This document shows, piece after piece, positions 46,930-56,242 of a DNA stretch of 64,000 nucleotides. Source of the stretch: Syntrophomonas sp. (GTDB lineage: Bacteria; Bacillota; Syntrophomonadia; Syntrophomonadales; Syntrophomonadaceae); contig JAENZE010000014.1 of NCBI GenBank assembly GCA_016841425.1, forward strand, positions 36,407 through 100,406, given 5' to 3'. Made by a program: the position numbers and the translations under genes. The notes under the pieces were generated by a model, which was given only the letters and a program-made list of their open reading frames with translations, did not search any database and was not told where the DNA came from. Within the stretch, counting starts at the first letter, position 1, and each line of letters begins with the position of its first letter.

Positions 46930-47868
46930 TTACTGTTCCCCGGCAGCTTGTTCGAGCATTGATTCAAGTTTTCTCATCCGATAAGCTGTTCCGGATTTAG
47001 TCAATGGGGGATCCAGCATGGCACCCAGTTCCTTTAAGGAATAATCCGGGTATTCAACTCTTAGTATGGCCAGTTCTCTAAGATTACCTGGGAATCCTTC
47101 CCAGCCACTTGTTTCCACATACTGTTTGATCAATTCTACCTGCCTCAAGGACGCATCTACTGTTTTTGCCAGATTAGCCGTTTCGCAGTTTACCTGTCGG
47201 TTAACATTATTGCGAACCGATTTTAATATTCGGACGTTTTCAAAGTCCAACAGGGCTTTGTTGGCTCCTACCAAACGCAGGAAATCTACTATCTTTTCCC
47301 CCTCTTTTAAATAAATGACCAGATTATTCTTTCTCTCCACCATGCCCGCCGGCAAGTCGTATAGACCCATCAGCTTCTGGATGTCTCCGGCCATCTTACT
47401 GTCATTACATATCACTTCCAGATGGTAGCTGCCCTCCGGGCGGTTAATAAAACCTCGACTCAAAAACAAACCTCGCAAGTAGGCTCTTTTACAGCAAGAT
47501 TTTCCAATTAGAGCCCAGTTAATCCTGCTGCTTATTCCACCCTGCCGATTCAGGTTGATGCTGTGCGTAAGAGTCGTCAGTTCTTTTGCGTCTATCTCAG
47601 AGCTGACCGTATAATAACGGTTTTTACGGAAAAATCTTCTGGTTGCTACATTTACTGTGGATTGTAGTCCATAAACGTTTTTTAACAATTTAAAAGCTTT
47701 TCTGGCAGTTGCTGCATTGTCCAGGGTAAGGCTCAGGATGTATTTCCCGTCCTTTAAGGACAAGTTGCCACTGCTCATAAATAATGCTGAAAGCTCTGCT
47801 TTCTGGCAGCACTCTTTTGCACCCATTTCTCGTGCCAGCTCATTACGAACATCATTGGAAAAACTCAT
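46930..47868 (-). CDS. whiA: DNA-binding protein WhiA
   Basis: 312 aa. The N-terminal LAGLIDADG-like domain (SNDVRNELAREM...KAELSALFMSSG, CCKRAYLRGLFLSRGF) and the C-terminal HTH (SLKELGAMLDPPLTKSGTAY) are typical. In Bacillus it influences cell division and chromosome segregation; in Actinobacteria, sporulation. It follows yvcK, as is usual. Confidence 0.96.
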   Translation of the reverse strand: MSFSNDVRNELAREMGAKECCQKAELSALFMSSGNLSLKDGKYILSLTLDNAATARKAFKLLKNVYGLQSTVNVATRRFFRKNRYYTVSSEIDAKELTTLTHSINLNRQGGISSRINWALIGKSCCKRAYLRGLFLSRGFINRPEGSYHLEVICNDSKMAGDIQKLMGLYDLPAGMVERKNNLVIYLKEGEKIVDFLRLVGANKALLDFENVRILKSVRNNVNRQVNCETANLAKTVDASLRQVELIKQYVETSGWEGFPGNLRELAILRVEYPDYSLKELGAMLDPPLTKSGTAYRMRKLESMLEQAAGEQ

Positions 47869-47886
47869 ATATTTTTCTCCCCGGAT

Positions 47887-48843
47887 TTAATTATTCATTA
47901 GTTCCAATATGGCTCGAGCCAATTTATCGGGATCATGCCAGGCAACTTCGTCATCAGAAACCAGATCATGCTTCAGGATTTTAATGCCCATGTTTTGAAT
48001 GTCCTCATAGGCAGGACGCACCGGAACTGCCTCTTCCCGGCGGTATCGCCTGAGTCTTTCTTCATCAATGGTCCCAGAGTTAATAATTACATAGTCTATC
48101 AGCTGCTGCTTGAGATGCCGGTTGATCTCCTTTAGATGATCAGCCGCGGTGAAATCATCCGTTTCACCTTTTTCAGTCATGATATTGCTGACATAAATCA
48201 CCGGTGCCCTGGCCGTCTCAATAGAATCAGCAATCTTGTTTACCAGCAGGTTGGGTATTATACTGGTATAGAGGCTGCCAGGCCCCAGCACAATTGCATC
48301 AGCTTCCTGGATGGCCAACAGTGTCTCCGGTACCGGCAGACACTTATCTGGAATAAGGGAAATTCTCTCTATTTTTCCTTGATGATTCCTGATGCGAGTC
48401 TCACCTATAACAGTAGTGCCATTTTTCATAGTGGCAGCCAGCACTACCGGTTCCAGGGTAGCTGGTAAAACAACCCCCCTTACCGCCAGTACCTTACTAA
48501 CTTCCTGGATGGCCGAAACAAAATCACCGGCAATTTCACTCATGGCTACCAGCAGGAGGTTGCCCAGATTATGTCCCTGCAATCCTCCCCCGGCCCTGAA
48601 CCGATGCTGAAAGACCTTATCCATTAAAGTCTCCGTTTCTGCCAACGCTACCAGACAATTGCGAATATCTCCGGGCGGCAACACTCCCATTTCCGCCCTC
48701 AGTCTTCCGGAACTCCCTCCATCATCACTTACTGTTACTACTGCCGTAAGTCGGCAAGTGTATTTTTTTAACCCTTTCAATAGCACCGAAAGACCAGTTC
48801 CTCCACCGATTACAACTATCCTGGATTCTCTATCTCTTCCCAT
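47887..48843 (-). CDS. yvcK: YvcK/CofD-like protein, gluconeogenesis factor
   Basis: 318 aa. GGGTGLSVLLKGLK and TVSDDGGSSGRLR near the N-terminus, then GHNLGNLLL and IVLGPGSLYTSIIPNLLV. It binds UDP-sugars in Bacillus and is needed for growth on gluconeogenic carbon and cell-wall synthesis. It starts immediately before the rapZ stop with no gap. Confidence 0.95.
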   Translation of the reverse strand: MGRDRESRIVVIGGGTGLSVLLKGLKKYTCRLTAVVTVSDDGGSSGRLRAEMGVLPPGDIRNCLVALAETETLMDKVFQHRFRAGGGLQGHNLGNLLLVAMSEIAGDFVSAIQEVSKVLAVRGVVLPATLEPVVLAATMKNGTTVIGETRIRNHQGKIERISLIPDKCLPVPETLLAIQEADAIVLGPGSLYTSIIPNLLVNKIADSIETARAPVIYVSNIMTEKGETDDFTAADHLKEINRHLKQQLIDYVIINSGTIDEERLRRYRREEAVPVRPAYEDIQNMGIKILKHDLVSDDEVAWHDPDKLARAILELMNN

Positions 48844-49731
48844 TTACTCCTCCAATTTATTCCTGGCATTATCTCTATGCTTGACCAATACACTGTATCC
48901 CATATTCATCAATTGTTTGGCCATATATTCTGCCAGTACTACCGAGCGGTGCTGCCCCCCTGTACATCCGATGGACAAGGCCAGATTAGTTTTCCCCTCT
49001 TTGATGTAATGTGGAATCAAATACTTTAAAAGGCCCATGAATCTGCGGTTGAAAGACCGGGTAACTGCAGAATCAAGTACAAAATCCTTAACTTCCTGAT
49101 CCATACCGGTCATAGTCTTCATAACCGGATCGTAAAAGGGATTGGGCAGGAATCTAACATCGATAACCAGATCAGAATCCAATGGAATCCCCATTTTATA
49201 TCCAAATGATACGACATTAATGGAAAATCCACTAATAGCCTGTTCGCTGTAAAGACTAATTAACTTCTCTCTTAATTCACGGGAAGTAGTATTCGATGTA
49301 TCTATAACCACATTAGCCTGTCCCCGCAGTTCTTCCAGCATAGTTTTTTCAATCTGGATAGCTTCCAAAAGCCTCCACCGTCCAGACAGCGGATGCTTTC
49401 TCCTGGACTCCTTGAATCGCCGCACCAAAACCTCATCAGAAGCTTCCAGGAATAGGATCTCATACTGAATATGATCCTGTTCCAATTCTCCCAGGGCTCG
49501 GGATAAATCATGGAAAAAATCGCCCCCCCGAGCATCTATGACCAGAGCAACTTTATCAATTTTCCCCTCTGATTGTACACCCAGTTCCACAAACTTGGTC
49601 AGCAGTGCCGGCGGGAGATTATCAACACAGTAGTAGCCAATATCCTCCAGACAGTTAACGGTCTGAGTTTTCCCTGCTCCTGATAATCCAGTAATTATGA
49701 GTATGCGTAATACTTCAATTTTTTTGACCAC
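48844..49731 (-). CDS. rapZ: RapZ-family nucleotide-binding protein (YvcJ)
   Basis: 295 aa. Walker A GLSGAGKT at residues 15-22, Walker B-like VDARGGDF, and the C-terminal domain with SIGCTGGQHRSVVLAEY. GTG start at 49731 has a G-run SD and overlaps the end of the PHP gene by 37 bp. In Proteobacteria it controls the small RNA GlmZ; in Bacillus it affects competence. Other starts are not available in frame. Confidence 0.94.
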   Translation of the reverse strand: MVKKIEVLRILIITGLSGAGKTQTVNCLEDIGYYCVDNLPPALLTKFVELGVQSEGKIDKVALVIDARGGDFFHDLSRALGELEQDHIQYEILFLEASDEVLVRRFKESRRKHPLSGRWRLLEAIQIEKTMLEELRGQANVVIDTSNTTSRELREKLISLYSEQAISGFSINVVSFGYKMGIPLDSDLVIDVRFLPNPFYDPVMKTMTGMDQEVKDFVLDSAVTRSFNRRFMGLLKYLIPHYIKEGKTNLALSIGCTGGQHRSVVLAEYMAKQLMNMGYSVLVKHRDNARNKLEE

Positions 49732-50483
49732 TTTTTGTATCCCCCCCCGGAACGGTTATTGGCTATTTTCCCTTCATCGATCCCTAATCTATCAACTACC
49801 CAGCTGCCATAATCTAGATTTCCAACTGTGTTTGGGAAATGCGAGTCACTGTTAATTATGAAATCTACACCAACCCGGTTAGCTTCAATTATATCAGAAA
49901 TAGGTGGGTGTTTATGACCACAATTTATTTCAAATAGAACATCATTTTTTATGCAGGCCCTGGCCACCTCCTCTATATCCACCTTAAAAAATAGACCTGG
50001 ATGAGACAGTATATCCAATTCAGGATTCTGATAGATTACTTCTACTGCCGCTTTAGTATTAGCAGTCACCGCCTTATCCCTGAATTTTCTGCCCAGGTGG
50101 CGCAGGGAGTTCTGCACCATAATATCCCAGCCATCTTTGATAGTGGTGGGAAGCGTATAGGGATGCAAACCTGCGATTAATATATCCAGCTCTTCTATCA
50201 GCTCAGCATCTATATCCAGAGTTCCTTCCATATCTCTTATATTGGCTTCCGCTCCTATCAGTACGCTTAGATCGGATTGCTGATCGGAGAGGTCTTCAAT
50301 TTCCTGCTTTATTCTGGAGTAATCGTCCGCGCTTTTTACGCCGATGACCGCAGCCAGGGGACCATGGTCAGTTATAGCAACTTCCTTTAAGCCCTTATTA
50401 ATTGCTGCGTTTACTATGTCTTCAACACTCTGCCTTCCATCACTGTGTCTCGAATGAGTATGGTAATCGCCATAAAATTTCAT
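49695..50483 (-). CDS. PHP-domain phosphoesterase
   Basis: 262 aa from ATG 50483 (GGGTGG upstream), ignoring a 24-bp extension without SD. Metal-binding motifs: DYHTHSRHSDG at the N-terminus, ITDHG near 46, GAEANI, HPG, and NSDSHF near the C-terminus. It resembles the YcdX/histidinol-phosphatase-like group. Substrate unknown. Its 3' end overlaps rapZ. Confidence 0.9.
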   Translation of the reverse strand: MKFYGDYHTHSRHSDGRQSVEDIVNAAINKGLKEVAITDHGPLAAVIGVKSADDYSRIKQEIEDLSDQQSDLSVLIGAEANIRDMEGTLDIDAELIEELDILIAGLHPYTLPTTIKDGWDIMVQNSLRHLGRKFRDKAVTANTKAAVEVIYQNPELDILSHPGLFFKVDIEEVARACIKNDVLFEINCGHKHPPISDIIEANRVGVDFIINSDSHFPNTVGNLDYGSWVVDRLGIDEGKIANNRSGGGYKKWSKKLKYYAYS

Positions 50484-50565
50484 AAATACCACCCTTATTC
50501 TCCCCACTTATAATTTGTCCATTATGTTTCGAATCTACTACTCCCGCCCTTTGAGACAGGTATAA

Positions 50566-50601
50566 ATGCGAAAACAGGGAGTTTATCCCTGGTTTTCGCA
50601 T
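50566..50601. terminator. Palindrome after the isomerase gene, possible terminator
   Basis: ATGCGAAAACAGGGA pairs with TCCCTGGTTTTCGCAT (one bulged G) around GTTTA. It lies 92 bp after the isomerase stop on the minus strand and is followed there by TTTATACC, a weak T-run. Confidence 0.55.
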
Positions 50602-50692
50602 GATAACCTTGATTCCACTACATATACTATGGAAACTTTTTGAATGCATATATATTCCGGAGGCATGGGCGGAGCACAGAGTCAACCTTCTT

Positions 50693-51727
50693 TTATTTAG
50701 CCAGCTGTTCTTTGAGATAGTCTATCATTTTTACGGGGGTAGGGTTGATTCCGTAATCCAGAGCCAGATAAACACTGGCGTAGTCACCTACATATATAAG
50801 TGAAAAGACTCTAGCTAAATAAGAATCTCCCCTGCTGTGAACTTCGATTATATTCTTAACCTGATCTTTTATAATATTTTTACTTATGGTGATGCGCTTT
50901 TGGATACGATCATAATCGCCATCATCCCGAAGGATAATATATACCTGCCGCTGTAGTATTTCCCGGGGGACTTCAAAGCCTACTATTTCGTTATGGTTGA
51001 GTTCAGGAAAAATATTATAATAGGCTGGACTCTTGGCGTTTTCATTGATCTGGGCTTTCCAACGTTGGGCCGCTACCTCTGATACACCTGTAGTTCCCCA
51101 GATTACCGGGATATTATCCCTGGTTTTACCGGCAATAACGCGAGCAAGATTTTCCGGTACATCTATGGTTGGATTAAGAGAATCTCTCATTGCTTTTAAT
51201 ACAGCAACGGTTTCTTTTATTTCCTGCTCAACTCCCGGCAATATGCCCATCTGTCCCAGAACCAGAGCCACTGGAGCAAACAGCCAGGCTGCTGCAGCCC
51301 GGGGTACAAAACCTGTTGGAACTTGAATAACCGCATTATTATCCCGGTGAGCATACTCGGATAATTTCCCTCCGCTGCTCAATACTATAACGTCTGCTCC
51401 TCGCTTTACCGCCTCCTGATATGCTTCCAAGGTTTCCTCGGTATTTCCTGAATAGCTAACCGCAAAAACCAGCGTATCAATTCCCACAAAAGCCGGCAGA
51501 TGATAATCACGGTTAACTGCCACGGGAAGGCTGGCCTGCTTGGCCGCATAATTCCTTAGAATATCGCCTCCTATGGCTGAACCTCCCAAGCCGGTTACCA
51601 CAATATAGCGGTAGTTCTTCTTATACTGTTCGATAAAATCAAATTTCAAATCCAGACTTTTTTGGAACTGTTCCGGCAGTTCGTAAAGATACCCCATCAT
51701 TTTCTCAACACTCAAATCATTCTGCAT
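50693..51727 (-). CDS. Bifunctional phosphoglucose/phosphomannose isomerase
   Basis: 344 aa from ATG 51727 behind GGGGGG. The SIS fold shows GLGGSAIGGDILRNYAA and VSYSGNTEETLEAYQEA near the N-terminus, and the catalytic-region FPELNHNEIVGFE near residue 240. Enzymes of this family interconvert glucose-6-P or mannose-6-P with fructose-6-P. No separate pgi is in this window. Confidence 0.92.
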   Translation of the reverse strand: MQNDLSVEKMMGYLYELPEQFQKSLDLKFDFIEQYKKNYRYIVVTGLGGSAIGGDILRNYAAKQASLPVAVNRDYHLPAFVGIDTLVFAVSYSGNTEETLEAYQEAVKRGADVIVLSSGGKLSEYAHRDNNAVIQVPTGFVPRAAAAWLFAPVALVLGQMGILPGVEQEIKETVAVLKAMRDSLNPTIDVPENLARVIAGKTRDNIPVIWGTTGVSEVAAQRWKAQINENAKSPAYYNIFPELNHNEIVGFEVPREILQRQVYIILRDDGDYDRIQKRITISKNIIKDQVKNIIEVHSRGDSYLARVFSLIYVGDYASVYLALDYGINPTPVKMIDYLKEQLAK

Positions 51728-51804
51728 CTTAGTCCCCCCTACCATTATGTATTAGTTTATCTTTCCCCTTGCTCCAGCTTAATCATACCTCTAGTCCTCA
51801 ATCT

Positions 51805-52605
51805 TCATCCGATGTATTTCTCCAGGGCCAGTATTACCCCATCCTCTTCATTGGAGCCAGTAATAAAATCAGCTGCTTCTTTTACCAGCGGATGCGCGTT
51901 CCCAACCGCTACTCCAATTCCTGCCCATCTTATCATAGGCAGGTCATTATAACTGTCTCCAATAGCCATAACCTCATGCTGATGGATGTTTAAATGAGCA
52001 GCAACGGCTTCCAGGGCGCGAGCTTTGGTAGCACAACGGTCCATAATCTCCAGCGAATCATATTTAAACTTGGTCATGTGAAGGTGCTCACCATAAAGGT
52101 TTATTATCTTCTGTTCAATATCCTGCCTTTGGGACTTTCTCTCGAACACGGCCATGATCTCCAGGGGAAGGGATTCCTTAAAAATATCAGCAATATCTTT
52201 AACCAGCATCGGTTCAATTCCAGTTACCCGGGTATGCTTTTCCAGTACCGGCACCAGTTTTCGCGTGTATAACTGGTCATTTGCATAAATATGGTAGTCT
52301 ATCCGGCGAGATTCCAGCAGATCAGTGATCTTCAAGGCCAGGTCCATACCTATGGTACGTTCGTAAAGCACGTCGCCTGAATAGCCATGTTTTACCAGTG
52401 CTCCCTGGTAAGTAATCAGGGGCAGATCCAGCCCCAGCTGCTGCGCGTAAGGAATTGTTGCTCTGTACATCCTGCCGGTAGCAAGAATCACATGTACGCC
52501 CTGTTTGTTAACCCTCTGGATAGCTTTAATACAGGCGGGAGATATTCGGTGTCGGGAATCCAGGAGAGTATCGTCCAGATCAATTGCAGCCAGTTTAATG
52601 CTCAT
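51805..52605 (-). CDS. HAD hydrolase, Cof family (copy A)
   Basis: 266 aa. Motif I AIDLDDTLLDS (nucleophile Asp), motif II ILATGR, C-terminal motif MAIGDSYNDLPMI. The type IIB cap lies between. Cof-type phosphatases act on sugar phosphates or flavin/PLP phosphates. Its ATG overlaps the stop of copy B (ATGA), so it is translationally coupled to that gene. Confidence 0.92.
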   Translation of the reverse strand: MSIKLAAIDLDDTLLDSRHRISPACIKAIQRVNKQGVHVILATGRMYRATIPYAQQLGLDLPLITYQGALVKHGYSGDVLYERTIGMDLALKITDLLESRRIDYHIYANDQLYTRKLVPVLEKHTRVTGIEPMLVKDIADIFKESLPLEIMAVFERKSQRQDIEQKIINLYGEHLHMTKFKYDSLEIMDRCATKARALEAVAAHLNIHQHEVMAIGDSYNDLPMIRWAGIGVAVGNAHPLVKEAADFITGSNEEDGVILALEKYIG

Positions 52606-53420
52606 GTTAACCCCTGTTCCAGTACCCACCTCTGCAAAGCCTCTGCTACCCCATACTCCTCATTGGAAGAAGTTATATAATCCGCTGCTGCCTTTACTTC
52701 TTCCCGGGCATTACCCATCGCTACTCCTATTCCAGCCCATTTTATCATGGCCAGATCATTATAACTGTCCCCCACTGCCATAACTTCCTCCTGCTGGATC
52801 CCGTAATATCGGGCCACCAACCTGAGAGCATCGGCTTTATTAGCCAGGGGGTTCATAACCTCTAGATAATGAGGTTTGGACCTGGTAATGTTAAGTGAAT
52901 TCCCGTATTTATGCTTGAGCTCGGATTCCAGCTCCAGAAGCAATTCCTGATCCCTGATTACCGCCATGATTTTCAGAGCTTCCTGGCCACTTCGGCATGA
53001 TTCTACCAGACTGTCCAATAACAAGGGGTGAACTCCAGCCAAGCGAGCATAAGCTGCCCCTTCTTCATTCATGGATTCCAGGCACAGGCGATCATCAAAA
53101 TAGGTATGGTAGTGGACACCAGCCTGCTTAAAGTACTCCATGGTTTCTACCGCCATATCCATGCTAAGGGGTTGATAATATATAACCTCCGAGGTCCGAG
53201 AGTTTTTAATCAAAGCTCCCTGATAGGTTATGAGGGGTACATCTGCCTTCAGCTCCAGGGCATAAGGCAGGGCAGAACTATACATCCTGCCGGTTGCCAG
53301 AGTAACTATCACCCCCTGGCTGCGGGCAGCTTGAATATTCCTGATACAGGGGTCAGATATTTTTAACCCTGAATTCAAAAGGGTGTCGTCTAAATCTATA
53401 GCTACCAGTCTTATTGGCAT
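52602..53420 (-). CDS. HAD hydrolase, Cof family (copy B)
   Basis: 272 aa from ATG 53420 with AAGGAGG 5 nt upstream; a 35-codon extension has no SD. Same motifs as copy A: AIDLDDTLLNS, VTLATGR, MAVGDSYNDLAMI. The two are clearly paralogous and arose by tandem duplication. Different cap regions suggest different substrates. Confidence 0.92.
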   Translation of the reverse strand: MPIRLVAIDLDDTLLNSGLKISDPCIRNIQAARSQGVIVTLATGRMYSSALPYALELKADVPLITYQGALIKNSRTSEVIYYQPLSMDMAVETMEYFKQAGVHYHTYFDDRLCLESMNEEGAAYARLAGVHPLLLDSLVESCRSGQEALKIMAVIRDQELLLELESELKHKYGNSLNITRSKPHYLEVMNPLANKADALRLVARYYGIQQEEVMAVGDSYNDLAMIKWAGIGVAMGNAREEVKAAADYITSSNEEYGVAEALQRWVLEQGLT

Positions 53421-53513
53421 GAAGACCTCCTTGAGAAGCAAGAGATAGCGATAAACCGGACTGATGCCCGGTTTCAGGCCGATTACCGAAATGAATCTCG
53501 CCGTTATTTTCAC

Positions 53514-53559
53514 AAGCCCGCTCAATCAACGTACTCAGGTACGCTTCAATCGCGGGCTT
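53514..53559. repeat. Inverted repeat with AT-rich flank
   Basis: AAGCCCGC (53514-53521) and GCGGGCTT (53552-53559), with an inner GTAC-centred pairing. Plus-strand TTTATTATTATTT follows, but no plus-strand gene ends here. On the minus strand it lies 70 bp after the holin-like gene, so it may end that transcript weakly. Confidence 0.5.
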
Positions 53560-53628
53560 TATTATTATTTCCAGCATTAGCGAGCTGGCATATACTGTGA
53601 TAGATTCATTTTAATGGCTTATCCCATC

Positions 53629-53988
53629 CTATTTAAACTTAAAATCCTTATCATCAACGATAAAGCTGATTACAAAGCTTATGATACTGATCAAGATGGC
53701 ACTCAAAATGGCCCAGCCAAAACCATCGATATCAAATCCCCGGATAGTAATCGAAGTCACCCACAGCATGAAACCATTGATAATAAAGGTGAACAACCCC
53801 AGGGTTAACAGGTTTAAAGGTAAAGTGAGCAATATTAACAGGGGACGAATGACGGCATTTATTACACCCAGAAATATTGAACCTACCACGGCGGCCCATG
53901 GAGTCAGATCAAAAGCCGGTATAATGGCAGCAGTTATTACGATGGCTAGTATGTTTAATAACCACCTCAAAATCCAACCCTGTACCAT
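53629..53988 (-). CDS. Phage-holin-family (type 4) membrane protein
   Basis: 119 aa with four hydrophobic segments (about 5-22, 28-47, 56-75, 94-113). Motif GSIFLGVINAVIRPLLILLT is typical of the holin_4_2/YvlD family. Despite the name, chromosomal members are common small membrane proteins of unknown function. It lies alone between uvrC and the HAD pair. Confidence 0.85.
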   Translation of the reverse strand: MVQGWILRWLLNILAIVITAAIIPAFDLTPWAAVVGSIFLGVINAVIRPLLILLTLPLNLLTLGLFTFIINGFMLWVTSITIRGFDIDGFGWAILSAILISIISFVISFIVDDKDFKFK

Positions 53989-54090
53989 ATTATTCCCTCC
54001 CTTTCTATATTGTATAATATTTCTATTACCTTTATGATACTCTATTTTTCTAGATATTTATAATAATTTTATCTAAATCTTATACATTTT

Positions 54091-55902
54091 TCAGGACTTT
54101 TCTCGTGGTTTATTGTTATTCTCCCGCAGGTGTTGATAAATATTCCTGGCTATAATTAAACTTATGCCGGGTACTCCCTGCAGCTCTTCCAGGCTGGCCT
54201 CTTTTACCCGTGCGGCTGAGCCAAAATAAGACAACAAGGTCTTTTTACGCTTGGTTCCCACCCCCGGAATATCATCCAAAGTAGATATCCTGAGTTTTTT
54301 CTGCCTTCTGCTGCGGTTATACTCAATCGCAAAACGGTGGGCTTCATCTCTTAAACGCTGCAACAGCTTCAACCCTTCATCATTCCTGGGGAGTCTAATC
54401 GGATTTGAACAACCTGGACGGTATATCTCTTCCTGTTTTTTAGCCAGACTGAAAAGAGGGATGTTGGCTTTAACTTCCTGCAAAACCCGGGCTGCCGCGT
54501 TGACCTGCCCCAAACCCCCATCTATCAGAATCAGATCTGGTTCGGGAAGGAAGGCCGTGTTGCCTTTCCTGGCTTCATTAAAGCGTCTCTGGATAGTTTC
54601 AGCCAGGGAGGCAAAATCATCATTCTGATCCTTTTTTATCTTAAATCGGCGATAAGCCTTTTTATCTGCAGCCCCATCCGTAAAAACTACCATAGAAGCT
54701 GTAGTCTCTTCCCCGGATAGATGAGAAATATCGTAGCATTCTATGCGGCGCGGAATCTCCTCCAGTTTCAAAGCCCGGCTCAATTTAATCAGACTATCGA
54801 TTCCCGCCTGATCCCGGGCTATCTTTTCCTGATACAAGTATCGGGCGTTTTCCTCCAACATGTTGAGAATCTTTTTCTTGTCTCCTCTAAGGGGAACAGC
54901 CAGCCGAACCGCACGGCCGATTTTTTCTTTCAGCCACTCCTCCACCAGATCAATATCAGAGGGCAGCAGATTAACGCATATTTCGGCCGGTATATCCTGC
55001 TTCTCATCATAATAATGCTGCAAGAAATACTGCATTAAATCGGCATCACTTTCGTCCATAGCCCGATTCAGCCAGGAGGCATAGCGATCTACTATTTTCC
55101 CGGCCCGTATCTTAAACAACAATACCAGGGCCAGTTTTTCCCCCTGCATTATTGCCGCCATATCCAGGTTATAAAGTTTTTCGAAATTGATATTCTGTTT
55201 TTCATGGATCTTATGAATACTGATTATCTGATCACGCAGTCGGGCCGCCTTCTCAAACTCCAGGTCTGCTGACGCCCGTTTCATTTCAGCTTCCAGCTGG
55301 CTTATTAATGACTTGATGTCCCCTTCCATAAATTTCAGCAGGGCGTCTACCATGGTACGATATTCATCCTCTGCAACATCACCGGTACAAGGAGCCAGGC
55401 ATCTTTTAATATCGTAGTTCAGGCAGGGCCGGGGACGCCTCCTGAATACCCGACAGACCCGCAGGGGGAATATACCAGTCAACAATTTCACCGTCTCCCG
55501 CAGTGAAGTGACATCGGTGAAAGGGCCAAAGTAACGGGATACCTGATCCTTTTTCTCCCGGGTTATACATATGCGGGGATATTGTTCGCCCAGGCTGATT
55601 TTTAAATAGGGATAGGTTTTATCGTCTCTCAGGTCTATATTATATCGGGGCCGGTATTCCTTAATGAGGTTGTTCTCCAGTATCAATGCTTCTACTTCGG
55701 TGTTAGTAATAATATAGTCAAAGTCGGTGACTCGATTCATCATGGCTTTTACTTTGGGGTGCAGACGATCCGAGGCTTGAAAATATGAGCGCAGGCGGCT
55801 GCGTAAGGCCACCGCTTTACCCACATATACTACGCGTCCTTCTGAATCTTTGAACAAATATACTCCCGGTTGTTTGGGTACATTTTTCAAGCGTTCTCTC
55901 AC
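54091..55902 (-). CDS. uvrC: Excinuclease ABC subunit C
   Basis: 603 aa. N-terminal GIY-YIG nuclease (PGVYLFKDSEGRVVYVGKA), Cys-rich block (RPCLNYDIKRCLAPC), UVR domain (about 200-235), the second nuclease-like domain with DLILIDGG near 460, and C-terminal HhH repeats (DDIPGVGTKRKKTLL). GTG start 55902. It makes both cuts around DNA lesions with UvrAB. A MITE-like element lies 24 bp upstream, separating it from uvrA. Confidence 0.97.
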   Translation of the reverse strand: MRERLKNVPKQPGVYLFKDSEGRVVYVGKAVALRSRLRSYFQASDRLHPKVKAMMNRVTDFDYIITNTEVEALILENNLIKEYRPRYNIDLRDDKTYPYLKISLGEQYPRICITREKKDQVSRYFGPFTDVTSLRETVKLLTGIFPLRVCRVFRRRPRPCLNYDIKRCLAPCTGDVAEDEYRTMVDALLKFMEGDIKSLISQLEAEMKRASADLEFEKAARLRDQIISIHKIHEKQNINFEKLYNLDMAAIMQGEKLALVLLFKIRAGKIVDRYASWLNRAMDESDADLMQYFLQHYYDEKQDIPAEICVNLLPSDIDLVEEWLKEKIGRAVRLAVPLRGDKKKILNMLEENARYLYQEKIARDQAGIDSLIKLSRALKLEEIPRRIECYDISHLSGEETTASMVVFTDGAADKKAYRRFKIKKDQNDDFASLAETIQRRFNEARKGNTAFLPEPDLILIDGGLGQVNAAARVLQEVKANIPLFSLAKKQEEIYRPGCSNPIRLPRNDEGLKLLQRLRDEAHRFAIEYNRSRRQKKLRISTLDDIPGVGTKRKKTLLSYFGSAARVKEASLEELQGVPGISLIIARNIYQHLRENNNKPREKS

Positions 55903-55926
55903 CTATCATCCATCCTTGCTCATCAA

Positions 55927-56235
55927 GGTGACAAGGGGACGGTCCGAGACCACTGAAAAAGCCCCAAAACTTCGCCAGGGTATGTATAAATATACTGGCG
56001 GCCGTTGGCGAAGCATGGGTAACAACATCCTGCGAAGGCGATTAGCGGAAGGGGGCGAGCGGCACGGACGCCGCGAGAGCGCCGCTGAGCACGGATGCGA
56101 ATTGGCGCTGTACCCCTGGAGGTAATCGACAAGCAGTTAATGTTGTCCATGCGTAGACTGGGAGCAAGTGTATTTATGCATACCCGTTTACCTAAATAGA
56201 CTTTTTCAGTGGTCTCGGACGGTCCTTTTGTCACC
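55927..56235. mobile_element. MITE-like element copy 2, with structured interior
   Basis: Terminal repeats 55927-55961 (GGTGACAAGGGGACGGTCCG onward) and 56201-56235 are inverted and nearly perfect over 35 bp. Nested complementary arms follow: 55978-55995/56168-56185, 56022-56028/56140-56146, 56039-56044/56123-56128, 56051-56054/56113-56116, then side stems 56059-56063/56070-56074 and 56078-56083/56104-56109. CCTGCGAAGG (56029-56038) and CGCGAGAGCG (56072-56081) would form GNRA tetraloops in plus-strand RNA, the second as an alternative to the two side stems. It is wedged between uvrC (24 bp) and uvrA (7 bp). No transposase inside. Confidence 0.9.
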
Positions 56236-56242
56236 TGCCTGA

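Noticed and set aside
53353..53577. 74-codon minus-strand frame overlapping the HAD copy B start
   Set aside because: It overlaps the better-supported HAD gene and encodes the inverted repeat region. No SD.
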